Source: Bacillota bacterium (GTDB taxonomy: Bacteria; Bacillota; Clostridia; Christensenellales; Aristaeellaceae). From it: DNA of 41,106 nucleotides. The stretch is from positions 1 to 41,106 of the forward strand of contig JAEWXD010000031.1 in assembly GCA_023396045.1 (NCBI GenBank), read 5' to 3'. The notes beneath the pieces are model-generated. The model saw only the letters and a list, made by a program, of their open reading frames with translations, had not been told where the DNA came from and made no database searches. How positions within the stretch are numbered: position 1 is the stretch's first letter; the number at the start of each line of letters is the position of its first letter. The position numbers and the translations under genes are program-made. Positions 1 through 7,411 of this stretch are shown piece after piece.

Positions 1-305
1 TTACTTTAAGCAAAGAAAACAACTGGGCAGGAAGCTTTGCCAATCTTGCAGAATATAAGGACGGCAAGAAAATAGCATATACTGTAAAGGAAGTATCTGT
101 TGGCAATGGCTATACAAGTGTGCTGTCTGGGAACCAGAAAGTTGGTTATACAATAACCAATATCAGAACACCCAATACACCACCACCTGTAAAACCGGCT
201 CCTAAAACAGGCGATAGTGCAAATATAGCATTGTATATTGCGTTGTTTGTATTGGCAGGCATATTTCTTGCTGGTGCAGGGCTTAAAAAAACAAAAAAAG
301 AATAA
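1..305 (+). CDS. C-terminal end of a Cna_B-type sortase-anchored surface protein (5' truncated)
   Basis: The reading frame is open from position 3 and enters from the left edge, so the start is missing. The first ~55 residues look like the end of a Cna_B (collagen-binding B-type, SpaA-like) repeat: the stretch K-x-A-Y-T-V-K-E and the terminal G-Y-T-I-T-N-I are typical of these isopeptide-bonded beta-sandwich domains. A proline-rich spacer follows, then the sorting signal APKTGD (a variant of LPXTG), about 20 hydrophobic residues and a basic tail KKTKKE. By family knowledge a sortase would cut between T and G and link the protein to the wall or to a pilus. No sortase gene lies in the window. 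A terminator follows directly. Confidence 0.85.
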   Translation, partial: TLSKENNWAGSFANLAEYKDGKKIAYTVKEVSVGNGYTSVLSGNQKVGYTITNIRTPNTPPPVKPAPKTGDSANIALYIALFVLAGIFLAGAGLKKTKKE

Positions 306-324
306 AATGTAATAAATAAACATA

Positions 325-370
325 TCGACCTTCCTAATTGGCCAAAGCTGATTCTGAAGGTCGATTTTTT
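325..370 (+). terminator. Rho-independent terminator of the surface-protein gene
   Basis: The arms TCGACCTTC (325-333) and GAAGGTCGA (356-364) are perfectly complementary and are followed by six T. It sits 20 bases after the stop codon of the surface-protein gene. The loop is long, 22 bases. Confidence 0.75.
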
Positions 371-995
371 AAACAGTTGCTATATCAGGGGCATAACAAT
401 ATGGAAATTCAGTTGAAATTATAAAAGCAACTACATAAAAAATATTACATTACAGGCAACGGAAAGCAACATTGTTCTTGCGTAAACGCAATGTATAATA
501 TTTATCGGTTTACTAATTTATGAAGCATAGAAGTAACGATATTATTTCGTTGGTAATTGTTTATCCGCCCCTTTCCTTTGATTTTTTACAATCCCCACGC
601 AAGCAGCAGCCACGAGCAAAGCCCGCCTTGTGTAAAGGGGGGGAGAAAGTGCGTAAGCACTTTCAGGAGGGATTGTGGAAAAGCTGCCGGTGGGCAGTTG
701 CGTTTTGAGCAAGCTTTGCTTTATTTTTGTAATTGTTCTAAATGTAACTTTATACTGTTTTGATTTGTAGGTAATTGCCAATATTGTGTAAGCCAGTAAA
801 TAAATACAATGTATTGTTCTGTTGTAAACTGTGTTTAAATAGTATAAAAAAGCAAGCAGGCTCTGCAAAAAATGTAAACCAGCAGATATTTCATAAACAC
901 TTTGGCATACCAACTTCAATATTCTTTATAGAATGAACAACTACACCTTATGACTTTATACAAGCTAAAACCAACGAATACAAAAAATCCCAAAC
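371..995. other. Gene-free intergenic stretch holding an inverted repeat copy
   Basis: No open frame here has a ribosome binding site and credible protein content. The only recognisable content is one minus-orientation copy of the dispersed repeat at 588-702. The rest is AT-rich. It separates the surface-protein gene from the convergent RpiR-type regulator. Confidence 0.6.
588..702 (-). repeat. Dispersed intergenic repeat, reverse-orientation copy (B1)
   Basis: It carries the core CGCCTTGTGTAAAGGGGG, the reverse complement of the core in the plus-oriented copies at 4911, 10741, 14886 and 29987. The central hairpin is GAAAGTGC-GTAA-GCACTTTC (645-664), a perfect 8-bp stem, but its sequence differs from the stem in the plus-oriented copies. 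The closest relative is the copy at 15155. The outer arms are shorter than in the full-length copies, so boundaries are approximate. Confidence 0.75.
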
Positions 996-1024
996 AAAAA
1001 GGCAAAACCTGTGCTTTGCCTTTT
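996..1024 (-). terminator. Terminator of the RpiR-type regulator
   Basis: Read on the minus strand, AAAGGCAAA and TTTGCCTTT form a stem followed by a short T run, just after the stop codon at 1035. The stem also ends in T on the other strand, so it could act in both directions. Confidence 0.55.
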
Positions 1025-1034
1025 CATTATTTTA

Positions 1035-1883
1035 TTACATCAGCTTATCACTGATGGCTTGCATACATTTGTTTCTATTCAGCTTGCTTTGTGGCAACTG
1101 CATATTAAAAAATTCAGTGTAGAGTAAATCAAGTAAAAAGAGCTGCGCTACCTTACCGGAGAAGGAGCCGCTTTGGTTGGGGTTTTCGTTGGCACCGCAG
1201 AGCAACACATGGTCGCAAATATCGGTAAGGGCAGAATTGCTGAAACGTGTAATACCTACTACAGTTGCACCGGCCTCTCTTGCAATTTTGGCGGTGTCTA
1301 TGGTGTCTTTGGTGGCCCCAAGGTAAGAGAAAGCAATGGCTACATCCCCCTCCTTCATAAGGGAGGCGTGCATGCTTTGCATATGGCTGCCAAATTCGCA
1401 ACGCACACTGGGGCAAATGCGCATAAAGCGGCAATAGCCCTCATAGGCACTGGCCATGGAGCTGCCTGCCCCAAAAAAGAACACATTGCTTGCCTTGCTC
1501 ATTTTTTCGGCAATGGTACGTATAGTGTCCAGACCGTTTATGTTCAAGGTTTCGTGCATGGCAGCAAGCCCGTCATTGATGCTTTGTTGTGCCATAAGTG
1601 CCAAGCTATCTTTGCTTTCTTGCGTATCTATACTGGTAAACTCTTCACGGGTGGTGAGCGTTTGCGCAAGGTCCATTTTAAAGTCCATATAGCCTTTTTT
1701 GTTTAAATGCTTACAAAAACGAAACACACTGGTATCGCCTACTTCGCATATGGCGGCAAGCTCTGTAATGCTCATATACAGCACCTTGTGTGGATTTTGC
1801 AATATATATTCTGCTATTTTGCGCTCGGCGTTTGTAAATGTATTGGCAGCAAATTTGATTTTGCTAATTAAATCTTCGTGCAT
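1035..1883 (-). CDS. MurR/RpiR-family transcriptional regulator with SIS domain
   Basis: 282 residues, the normal length for RpiR-type regulators. Residues ~1-78 form the N-terminal HTH_6 domain (FTNAERKIAEYIL, then SITELAAICEVGDTSVFRFCKHL as recognition region). Residues ~125-255 form a SIS sugar-phosphate isomerase domain with the phosphate loop FFGAGSSMASA. Proteins of this family sense a phosphosugar and control a nearby sugar or amino-sugar catabolic gene, but no such gene is adjacent, so the target is unknown. The start is preceded by an AGGAG-like site eight bases upstream. The gene is alone, ends in its own terminator, and is convergent with the surface-protein gene. Confidence 0.9.
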   Translation of the reverse strand: MHEDLISKIKFAANTFTNAERKIAEYILQNPHKVLYMSITELAAICEVGDTSVFRFCKHLNKKGYMDFKMDLAQTLTTREEFTSIDTQESKDSLALMAQQSINDGLAAMHETLNINGLDTIRTIAEKMSKASNVFFFGAGSSMASAYEGYCRFMRICPSVRCEFGSHMQSMHASLMKEGDVAIAFSYLGATKDTIDTAKIAREAGATVVGITRFSNSALTDICDHVLLCGANENPNQSGSFSGKVAQLFLLDLLYTEFFNMQLPQSKLNRNKCMQAISDKLM

Positions 1884-2092
1884 GGGTTTGCTCCTGCTTC
1901 TATCAATTACTTATTAATGTACCATAAAAATGGTTTTCTTGGCAATAGATTTATTGAAAATTACATTCCTAACGTTTTGCAAACTGTTCTTCATTTCTAT
2001 ACATTAGAGAATTGTTATACACATGTAATTTTCATTCATCAATTGGCTTACCCGATTTCTTTTGTTAATGCAATGTATAAAAACACCCGTAT

Positions 2093-2431
2093 TTAATGCT
2101 CGTTCTTTGGCAATATGCGTTGCAACAGTCGCTCGGCTTTGGCTGTTTCTTGCTTGGCAATGTGCAGGTTATGAAGTATATCCATCAATTTATGGTGAGG
2201 GCATTTTTTCATTTGCACAAAAGAACAACAATATTTGCTGTGAAAGCGCAAAAATAAGTTTTTATCTTTAAACTTCATACCTCCTGTTGCACCATGTATG
2301 GCACATTGGCATTGCACACTGAGGCTTGTTACATCTATAAAAAAGGGACAAACGGTATCGGCACGCAGGTTATCCAATTCTTGATTGCGTGCCCTTTGTT
2401 TTAATAAACTTGCTTTCTTTGTTTTTTTCAT
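2093..2431 (-). CDS. Small cysteine-rich protein of unknown function
   Basis: 112 residues. The basic N terminus is followed by a cysteine and histidine pattern: C28-P-F-F, C41-x-C43, H64, C68-C69, then K-C77-P-H-H. This spacing suggests a metal-binding or zinc-finger-like fold. I recall a loosely similar CPYY...C...KCP pattern in small phage-associated proteins of Firmicutes, but cannot name a family. A ribosome binding site GAGG lies 7 bases before the ATG, so the gene is very probably real. A LexA-like palindrome lies at 2477-2490, next to a TATAAT box at 2466-2471, which points to damage-inducible control. No partner gene is adjacent. Confidence 0.65.
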   Translation of the reverse strand: MKKTKKASLLKQRARNQELDNLRADTVCPFFIDVTSLSVQCQCAIHGATGGMKFKDKNLFLRFHSKYCCSFVQMKKCPHHKLMDILHNLHIAKQETAKAERLLQRILPKNEH

Positions 2432-2465
2432 AATTACCTCGCTTGAGGGTGATGGTCTTATTTGT

Positions 2466-2490
2466 ATTATACAACAAGAACATTTGTTCT
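2466..2490 (-). promoter_or_regulatory. Candidate LexA (SOS) box with -10 element
   Basis: On the minus strand AGAACAAATGTTCT (2477-2490) is a perfect 14-base palindrome whose core, GAAC-AAAT-GTTC, fits the Gram-positive LexA consensus GAAC-RNRY-GTTC. Five bases downstream is TATAAT (2466-2471). No good -35 hexamer is visible. It controls the gene starting at 2431. Confidence 0.5.
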
Positions 2491-2727
2491 ACTATACCTA
2501 AGCTATACAAATAAATGTACTGTACAAACAAAGAGAGACATGTTTCTACAAAAAGTCCTAAAAAATAAGGGGTTTGGAAGAATGCTTGTTGCGTTTGCCA
2601 ACGCAAAATGTTTTTAAAAAATTTTTAGCGCAGGCAAATAATGGATTGTGTTTTTATATTTTAAAATGCTATATATAATAAAACACAGCAAAAAAGCGTT
2701 TGCAGCAGGTAGAATAAGAATGTGCAT

Positions 2728-2756
2728 TTGTGATAAATATTATTTTATGCTATACT
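2728..2756 (+). promoter_or_regulatory. Promoter of the secreted PG-binding protein gene at 2789
   Basis: -35 TTGTGA (2728-2733), 17-base spacer, -10 TATACT (2751-2756) with an extended TGC directly before it. The ribosome binding site AAGGAGA at 2774-2780 then fits a TTG start at 2789. Confidence 0.65.
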
Positions 2757-2788
2757 AAACAAAAATAAATGTTAAGGAGAGAACGTCC

Positions 2789-3787
2789 TTGAAAAAATTA
2801 TTATCTATACTATTGTTGCTTTTGCTTGTAAGCGGCCTATCCTTTGCAGAAGAACTTACTTTTGAACCTTTAGAAAAAGCACCCAACAATGCACTGTATA
2901 CTGCCCTTGCATTAGAAGGTATAGAATACCCTGTATATGCCTATGAACATTATGAAGGTAAAACCGCATTCCGTGTATATGGGCAAATCGGTCGTAAGCG
3001 TGGCTATTATGAAGCCAATGTATACTATGAAAACAATATGTTTACAGTAGATGTAGTTGGCGAAAAACCTTTGAAAGAAACCTACAAAAGCGCTGCCAAT
3101 GCAAAATTAGCCGGTAAGGAAGAACGCATCAATCCGGACGGATGGTATTTTAACTACGAAAAAGGCTACTACTCTTTTACAGATGTATTTGGCAAAGAAT
3201 ATCGTTTTTTTATGGCAAGCTACAGGCCGGGTGAAACAGGTTATGTACCTGTTGCCAAAAACGGCAGGGTAATCAGTGGCGCTTTGCCCTTGGTGCCGGA
3301 AAGTGTAAAAAATGCCCTTAAAGTAAAACCATACAATTTTAAACTTTCCAAAGAGTTGAAAAACGGTTATGCTATGCAATTTACCATACTTACAAGTAAC
3401 GACAAGAAAGTAAATGTTTCTAATACCTTGCCGGAATTGCAAGTAGATGCATTGGAAATAGATACCAAAATCAAAGACTTAAGCCGTGTGCGTGTAGGTG
3501 CAGAAAGCGCAGAATTAGCCGGTATTCAAACTATGCTTAGTGAACTTGGCTACTATGCTGGGGATATAGACGGTATCTATGGCGAAGGGATGGATCAAGG
3601 CTTGCGCCTTTTCCAAAAACAAAACGGCATTACAGAAACCGGTAAGCCGGACGCCAAAACCCTCAATATGCTTTATTTTGGTGAACCGGAAAAAAATCCG
3701 GAACCATTAAAAGCAGAAGATTTTGTGGGCAACGGTGTTGCCGGTGAACAGTTTACCGAAGGTTACTTAGATTTATTAGGAGACTAA
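2789..3787 (+). CDS. Secreted protein with novel N-terminal module and C-terminal peptidoglycan-binding domain
   Basis: 332 residues from a TTG start; AAGGAGA eight bases upstream and the signal peptide starting exactly there support it. Residues 1-20 are a signal peptide with a predicted cut after SFA. Residues ~30-215 are an unrecognised, aromatic-rich, probably all-beta region that aligns with the N termini of the proteins at 37783 and 40272 (shared pattern Y-A-x5-G-x3-FRVYG-x-I...GYY). Residues ~241-296 are a PG_binding_1 domain (IQTMLSELGYYAGDIDGIYG, then LRLFQKQNGI and GKPDAKTLN). By family knowledge this domain tethers proteins to the wall. There is no catalytic domain, so it is probably a wall-bound structural or sensing protein. 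It is monocistronic, with its own promoter and terminator. Confidence 0.8.
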   Translation: MKKLLSILLLLLLVSGLSFAEELTFEPLEKAPNNALYTALALEGIEYPVYAYEHYEGKTAFRVYGQIGRKRGYYEANVYYENNMFTVDVVGEKPLKETYKSAANAKLAGKEERINPDGWYFNYEKGYYSFTDVFGKEYRFFMASYRPGETGYVPVAKNGRVISGALPLVPESVKNALKVKPYNFKLSKELKNGYAMQFTILTSNDKKVNVSNTLPELQVDALEIDTKIKDLSRVRVGAESAELAGIQTMLSELGYYAGDIDGIYGEGMDQGLRLFQKQNGITETGKPDAKTLNMLYFGEPEKNPEPLKAEDFVGNGVAGEQFTEGYLDLLGD

Positions 3788-3795
3788 TAACATAT

Positions 3796-3830
3796 AAAAA
3801 AGCTCTTACTGCATTTATGTAAGGGCTTTT
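3796..3830 (+). terminator. Terminator after the secreted protein gene
   Basis: The arms AAAAAGCTCTTAC and GTAAGGGCTTTT pair with one mismatch and end in T-rich sequence, starting 8 bases after the stop codon. Confidence 0.7.
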
Positions 3831-3920
3831 GTTTTGTAAATTTTCTGGTGCTGGAAATGAGCAAAGCTTTTATATGCTCGGATAAAAAACACCCTACAAA
3901 TGCTCAAACAAGACCTATTT

Positions 3921-4709
3921 CTAACCATCACTTTTGATTTCTTTACAACGTGTTGCTATAAAGCCAAGCAAAGCCTGGTGGAAGATATAAATACAAGTGG
4001 CCTCTGTGCTGTTTGGATAGCAGAGCTTAAACTGTTGCAACAATAGCGCAAAGCTTGTTTTTTGTGCATCTATTAAAATACGGTTGAGCACGGGTCGGCT
4101 TAAAAAAGCAATTTGCCCTTCTATGCTTTGCAGTTTGTGGCTTTGTTGTTGTACCAATTTAAAGTCTAAAAAATGGGGGCGCTCACTTGCATTTATGCGC
4201 TTATGCTTGCGTTGCAAGGATTTTTCAACCTGTGCCTCCAAGGATTGCATAATATGCAGGCTGATTTTTTGCTGTTGGGCAAGCAGCCGTTCTTTTTCTG
4301 CATAGGGGCAAAGCGCCAAGAGCTCGGAAAACAGGTAAAACAAAAGATGGCAAAGCTTGGCAAAGTCTTGCTTAGCATAGCGTAAATAGCCATCTTCATG
4401 GTACAATGTGCGCAAAAACATATCTTTCGCAAATACGAAGTCAAAATGCACATCGGTATAAAAGGGGTTAAGGGGCATAGCTTTGGGCGCAAATACAGGC
4501 AAAGCAATGTGTTCTGCAAAAAATGTAGGTGATATGGCAAGGGCGTCTGCAATGAGTTTGAGTACAGCAGGGCTCATGGTTCGTTCGTTATTCATAAATC
4601 TGCATATTGCAGAAGGGCTTAAACCTATGCGATAGGCTAAGTCCTTTTGTGTTATGGCCCTGTGGTGCAGTATGCTGTTTAGCCTCTGCCTGAAATCTGC
4701 TGCAATCAT
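3921..4709 (-). CDS. XRE-family DNA-binding protein with unknown C-terminal domain
   Basis: 262 residues. Residues ~6-62 are a Cro/CI-type helix-turn-helix (ITQKDLAYRIGLSPSAICRFMNN). The remaining ~200 residues are rich in Leu, Gln, Phe and His, look mostly helical, and match no domain I know; they may sense a ligand or mediate dimerisation. An AGG-containing ribosome binding site lies just before the ATG. It lies directly downstream of tRNA-Gly on the same strand but is separated from it by a terminator, so it has its own expression. No obvious target gene is next to it. Confidence 0.75.
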   Translation of the reverse strand: MIAADFRQRLNSILHHRAITQKDLAYRIGLSPSAICRFMNNERTMSPAVLKLIADALAISPTFFAEHIALPVFAPKAMPLNPFYTDVHFDFVFAKDMFLRTLYHEDGYLRYAKQDFAKLCHLLFYLFSELLALCPYAEKERLLAQQQKISLHIMQSLEAQVEKSLQRKHKRINASERPHFLDFKLVQQQSHKLQSIEGQIAFLSRPVLNRILIDAQKTSFALLLQQFKLCYPNSTEATCIYIFHQALLGFIATRCKEIKSDG

Positions 4710-4719
4710 ATTTACCTAC

Positions 4720-4739
4720 AAAAAAAGGGCTTGCACCCT
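4720..4739 (-). terminator. Terminator of tRNA-Gly
   Basis: On the minus strand AGGGT-GCAA-GCCCT is a 5-bp stem with a GCAA tetraloop followed by seven T, beginning 5 bases after the encoded CCA end. Confidence 0.75.
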
Positions 4740-4744
4740 GAAAG

Positions 4745-4818
4745 TGGAGCAAGCAACGGGAATCGAACCCGCACACACAGCTTGGGAAGCTGTTATACTA
4801 CCATTATACTATGCTTGC
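4745..4818 (-). tRNA. tRNA-Gly, anticodon CCC
   Basis: 74 bases including an encoded 3' CCA. The acceptor stem GCAAGCA pairs with TGCTTGC, and the discriminator base is T as expected for bacterial tRNA-Gly. The anticodon stem ACAGC/GCTGT closes a loop TTCCCAA, giving anticodon CCC for GGG codons. The T arm CGGG-TTCGATT-CCCG is standard. It has a near-consensus promoter and its own terminator. Confidence 0.95.
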
Positions 4819-4829
4819 AACGTATGTGT

Positions 4830-4859
4830 AGTATAGCATACTATTGCTTGTGCTGTCAA
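4830..4859 (-). promoter_or_regulatory. Promoter of tRNA-Gly
   Basis: On the minus strand: consensus -35 TTGACA (4854-4859), 18-base spacer, -10 TATACT (4830-4835) with extended TGC before it. The -10 ends 11 bases before the first tRNA base. Confidence 0.8.
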
Positions 4860-4910
4860 TATATTTATGGTTTTGTGGGTGTGGCACACACCGCAGTTGT
4901 TCACATCTTT

Positions 4911-5145
4911 TTATTAGGGGGATGTTTTGAGGTGCTTAGGCAAGCAATTGAAATAAGAAAGGCGAAAAGCAATAAAGCTTTGCACCTATGCCAAGTGGTG
5001 CGCAAGCCCCAACTATACCGTAGCCCAGCTTTTCAATCCCCCGGTCAAACGCAAGCGTTTGCCAGCCCCCTTAACATAAGACGGTCTTTTTGCTGAACGC
5101 TTTGAAGCCGGGTAAGTGCTGCATAGAGTGGCTTTCACCACTTTC
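4911..5145 (+). repeat. Dispersed intergenic repeat, full-length copy (A1)
   Basis: It opens TTATTAGGGG..., followed by a GAAATAAGAAAGGC-like block, and contains CAATCCCCCGGTC and the tail CTTTGAAGCCGGGT found in the other plus-oriented copies. The central hairpin is CAAACGC-AA-GCGTTTG (5046-5061), a perfect 7-bp stem unlike the GTCAGC/GCTGAC stem of other copies. This copy fills most of the gap between the tRNA promoter and the terminator of the liv operon. Nothing else is visible in that gap. Confidence 0.8.
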
Positions 5146-5258
5146 AAATAAAACAAAAGCCTTTTACACTTATAAAACGGAAATATTTTTTAAGTTTTAA
5201 AAATGACCTATAAAAACACAATATGTTATGCTGTTTAAAACACAAATTTTTATAAAGC

Positions 5259-5287
5259 AAAAAAAACAGACTATACAGTCTGTTTTT
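5259..5287 (-). terminator. Terminator of the liv operon
   Basis: On the minus strand AAAAACAGACT-GTAT-AGTCTGTTTTT is an 11-bp perfect stem running into eight T, immediately after the CBS-ACT gene. Confidence 0.85.
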
Positions 5288-5289
5288 CA

Positions 5290-5943
5290 TTATTGTATTT
5301 CTCGTACATCAATCAAATTAAAGCCACTATCCAGCAAGGCTTGCTTCATGCGCGCAGGCTTTGTATCGCGAGTTACCACAATGATTTCTACACCGTTTTT
5401 GCCATGGTTTTTGCCACGGAAGCTTGCCACCGTAACAATATTGATGCCGTTGTCTGCAAAGCATTTGGTAATGGCAGCCACTTCGCCAGCCTTGTCTTCA
5501 CTTAAAAACATATAGCGTGAGCCTTTGATGTTGTAGCCAAGCAAGTCTATAAAGGAATCAAAAATATCATTGTAGGTAATAACGCCAACCACCACATCGT
5601 TTTCTACCACAGGCAAGTAGCCGATGGAGTGCTTGCGCATGAGGCTGGCTGCTTCCTCTATCAAAGCATCGGGCGATATGGTATGCACATCGCTGATCAT
5701 AATGCTTTCAACTGTGGTTTTGGATAGAAGATAGTTCAACTCATAAATGGAAAGGCTGGTGGCACGGCTTGGCGTGTTTTCTGCAATAACCCCTTCGGTA
5801 ATTAAGCCAAGCAGCTTGCCCTTGGCATCTACCACGGGTATACGGTGAAAATCGTTGTTTTTCATAATATCCAAGGCGGTGGATATATTGGTTTTGCTAT
5901 CTATACAGCAAGGGTTTACTGTCATACTGTTTTTTACGTACAT
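5290..5943 (-). CDS. CBS-pair plus ACT-domain protein (AcuB-like), last gene of the liv operon
   Basis: 217 residues. Residues ~5-60 and ~78-132 are two CBS motifs (HRIPVVDAKGKLLGLITEG and IGYLPVVENDVVVGVITYNDI). Residues ~140-210 look like an ACT domain (AGEVAAITKCFADNGINIVTV). CBS pairs bind adenine nucleotides and ACT domains often bind amino acids. The order resembles AcuB of Bacillus, but no acetoin genes are near. The start codon lies one base upstream-adjacent to the livF stop with AGGAGG before it, so it belongs to the transporter operon. A role as an intracellular sensor of energy or amino-acid state for the transporter is inference. Confidence 0.85.
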   Translation of the reverse strand: MYVKNSMTVNPCCIDSKTNISTALDIMKNNDFHRIPVVDAKGKLLGLITEGVIAENTPSRATSLSIYELNYLLSKTTVESIMISDVHTISPDALIEEAASLMRKHSIGYLPVVENDVVVGVITYNDIFDSFIDLLGYNIKGSRYMFLSEDKAGEVAAITKCFADNGINIVTVASFRGKNHGKNGVEIIVVTRDTKPARMKQALLDSGFNLIDVREIQ

Positions 5944-5944
5944 G

Positions 5945-6649
5945 CTAACCTCCTAAGTATGCTTTTTTAACGGCTTCACTATGCGCCAATTCTTTGCCTG
6001 TGCCCTGTAATACAAGGCTTCCGTTTTCCAGCACATAGGCTTGTTGCGCTATGTTAAGCGCCATTTTTGCATTTTGCTCTACCAAGAGTATAGCCACGCC
6101 CTGTGCATTGATTTGCTCTATAATTTTAAAGATCTCTTTAACCAGTAAGGGTGAAAGACCCATGCTTGGCTCGTCTAATAGCAAGAGCTTCGGTTTTGCC
6201 ATCAGCGCCCTTGCAATGGCGAGCATTTGCTGTTCCCCACCACTGAGCGTTTGCACCTGTTGTTTTTTGCGCTCCTGTAAACGAGGAAACAAGCTACATA
6301 CATAGTCTATATCCTGCCTTATTTCTTGCTTATTTTTGCGCAAATATGCACCCATAAGCAGGTTTTCTTCCACTGTCATGCCGGCAAAAATGCGTCTGCC
6401 CTCCGGTACATGTATCAGCCCCTGCGCTACAATGCTTTTGGCGCTTGTCTTCGTGATTTCCTTACTGTTTAGCACAATACGGCCTTCACTTGGCTTGCAT
6501 AGTGCGCTAATGGCGTGTAGCAAGGTGGTTTTACCTGCACCGTTGGCACCGATGAGGGACACAATTTGCCCTGCCTCAACAGCAAGGCTCACCCCCTTGA
6601 GTGCATGGATGGCACCATAATGCACATGTAAATTTTCTATGTGTAGCAT
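5945..6649 (-). CDS. livF: Branched-chain amino-acid type ABC transporter, ATPase LivF
   Basis: 234 residues, the usual LivF length. Walker A is GANGAGKTT (~37-45), the signature LSGGEQQMLAIARAL (~135), and Walker B LLLLDEPSMGLSP. The short form without the LivG insert and the order G then F support the assignment. It pairs with LivG to drive import through LivH/LivM. The ATG follows the livG stop without a gap. The system belongs to the HAAT family, whose members import Leu/Ile/Val but also other amino acids or amides, so the true substrate is not proven. Confidence 0.92.
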   Translation of the reverse strand: MLHIENLHVHYGAIHALKGVSLAVEAGQIVSLIGANGAGKTTLLHAISALCKPSEGRIVLNSKEITKTSAKSIVAQGLIHVPEGRRIFAGMTVEENLLMGAYLRKNKQEIRQDIDYVCSLFPRLQERKKQQVQTLSGGEQQMLAIARALMAKPKLLLLDEPSMGLSPLLVKEIFKIIEQINAQGVAILLVEQNAKMALNIAQQAYVLENGSLVLQGTGKELAHSEAVKKAYLGG

Positions 6650-7411
6650 TTAGCCCTCCCCTAAGTACGCTTCTATGACGCGCTTGTTGTTTTTGATGTT
6701 CTCCGGTGTTCCGCTGGCGATGAGCTTACCATATTCTAACACAAAGATGCGCTCACATATGCGCATTACAAGACCCATATCATGCTCAATAAGTACAATG
6801 GTTATATTATACAGCTCCTTTATTTTGCAGATCAGCTCTGTAAGCTCCTTGGTTTCCTGTGGATTCATACCTGCCGCCGGTTCGTCCAAAAAGAGCAATG
6901 TGGGGTTACAAGCCAAAGCGCGTGCAATTTCCAGCTTGCGTTGTTCCCCGTAGGGCAAATTCATGGCAAGCAAGTCATGCTTATCGGCAAGGCCAAGCGT
7001 AGCAAGCAATGAAAGCGCCTCTGTATGCAAGCGTTCTTCTTCTTTATAAAAGCGAGGCAAACGGAGCAAGGCACTGCATAGGCCATACTTGCGCCTTATG
7101 TTCATAGCTACCTTAATATTGTCTATCACGCTCATATGCTTAAACAAACGTATGTTTTGAAAGGTTCTCGCCATGCCCATGCCTGTAATTACATGGGGCT
7201 TTTTGCCTATAATACTATGGTTATTTAGCAAAACATCCCCCTCATCTGGCACATACACCCCGGTGAGCAGATTAAAAAAGGTAGTTTTACCGGCACCGTT
7301 TGGACCTATAATGCCAATCAGCTCTCCCGGCTCTATGCGTAAGCTGATATTGCTTACAGCGGCAAGGCCGCCAAAGCTTTTGCTTAGATTTTTTACTTCT
7401 AATAAACTCAT
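6650..7411 (-). CDS. livG: Branched-chain amino-acid type ABC transporter, ATPase LivG
   Basis: 253 residues. Walker A is GPNGAGKTT (~36-44), the Q-loop region holds GMARTFQNIRLF, the signature is LPYGEQRKLEIARAL, and Walker B LLFLDEPAAGMNPQE. The typical LivG insert is present between Q-loop and signature. The start overlaps the livM stop by four bases (ATGA), which implies translational coupling. Confidence 0.93.
   Translation of the reverse strand: MSLLEVKNLSKSFGGLAAVSNISLRIEPGELIGIIGPNGAGKTTFFNLLTGVYVPDEGDVLLNNHSIIGKKPHVITGMGMARTFQNIRLFKHMSVIDNIKVAMNIRRKYGLCSALLRLPRFYKEEERLHTEALSLLATLGLADKHDLLAMNLPYGEQRKLEIARALACNPTLLFLDEPAAGMNPQETKELTELICKIKELYNITIVLIEHDMGLVMRICERIFVLEYGKLIASGTPENIKNNKRVIEAYLGEG

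Larger units (their letters stand above)
2432..2788. other. Divergent intergenic region between the cysteine-rich gene and the secreted protein gene
   Basis: It holds the LexA-like box and -10 for the leftward gene and the promoter for the rightward gene. A short hairpin TTGCGTT-TGCC-AACGCAA lies at 2589-2606. No gene is visible. Confidence 0.55.

Noticed and set aside
588..702. Possible CRISPR-type repeat because of multiple short palindromes
   Set aside because: The repeats are dispersed over tens of kilobases, not tandem with regular spacers, and no cas gene is present.
542..919. 125-codon minus-strand frame across a repeat copy
   Set aside because: It runs through the dispersed repeat at 588-702, has no ribosome binding site and no protein-like motif.
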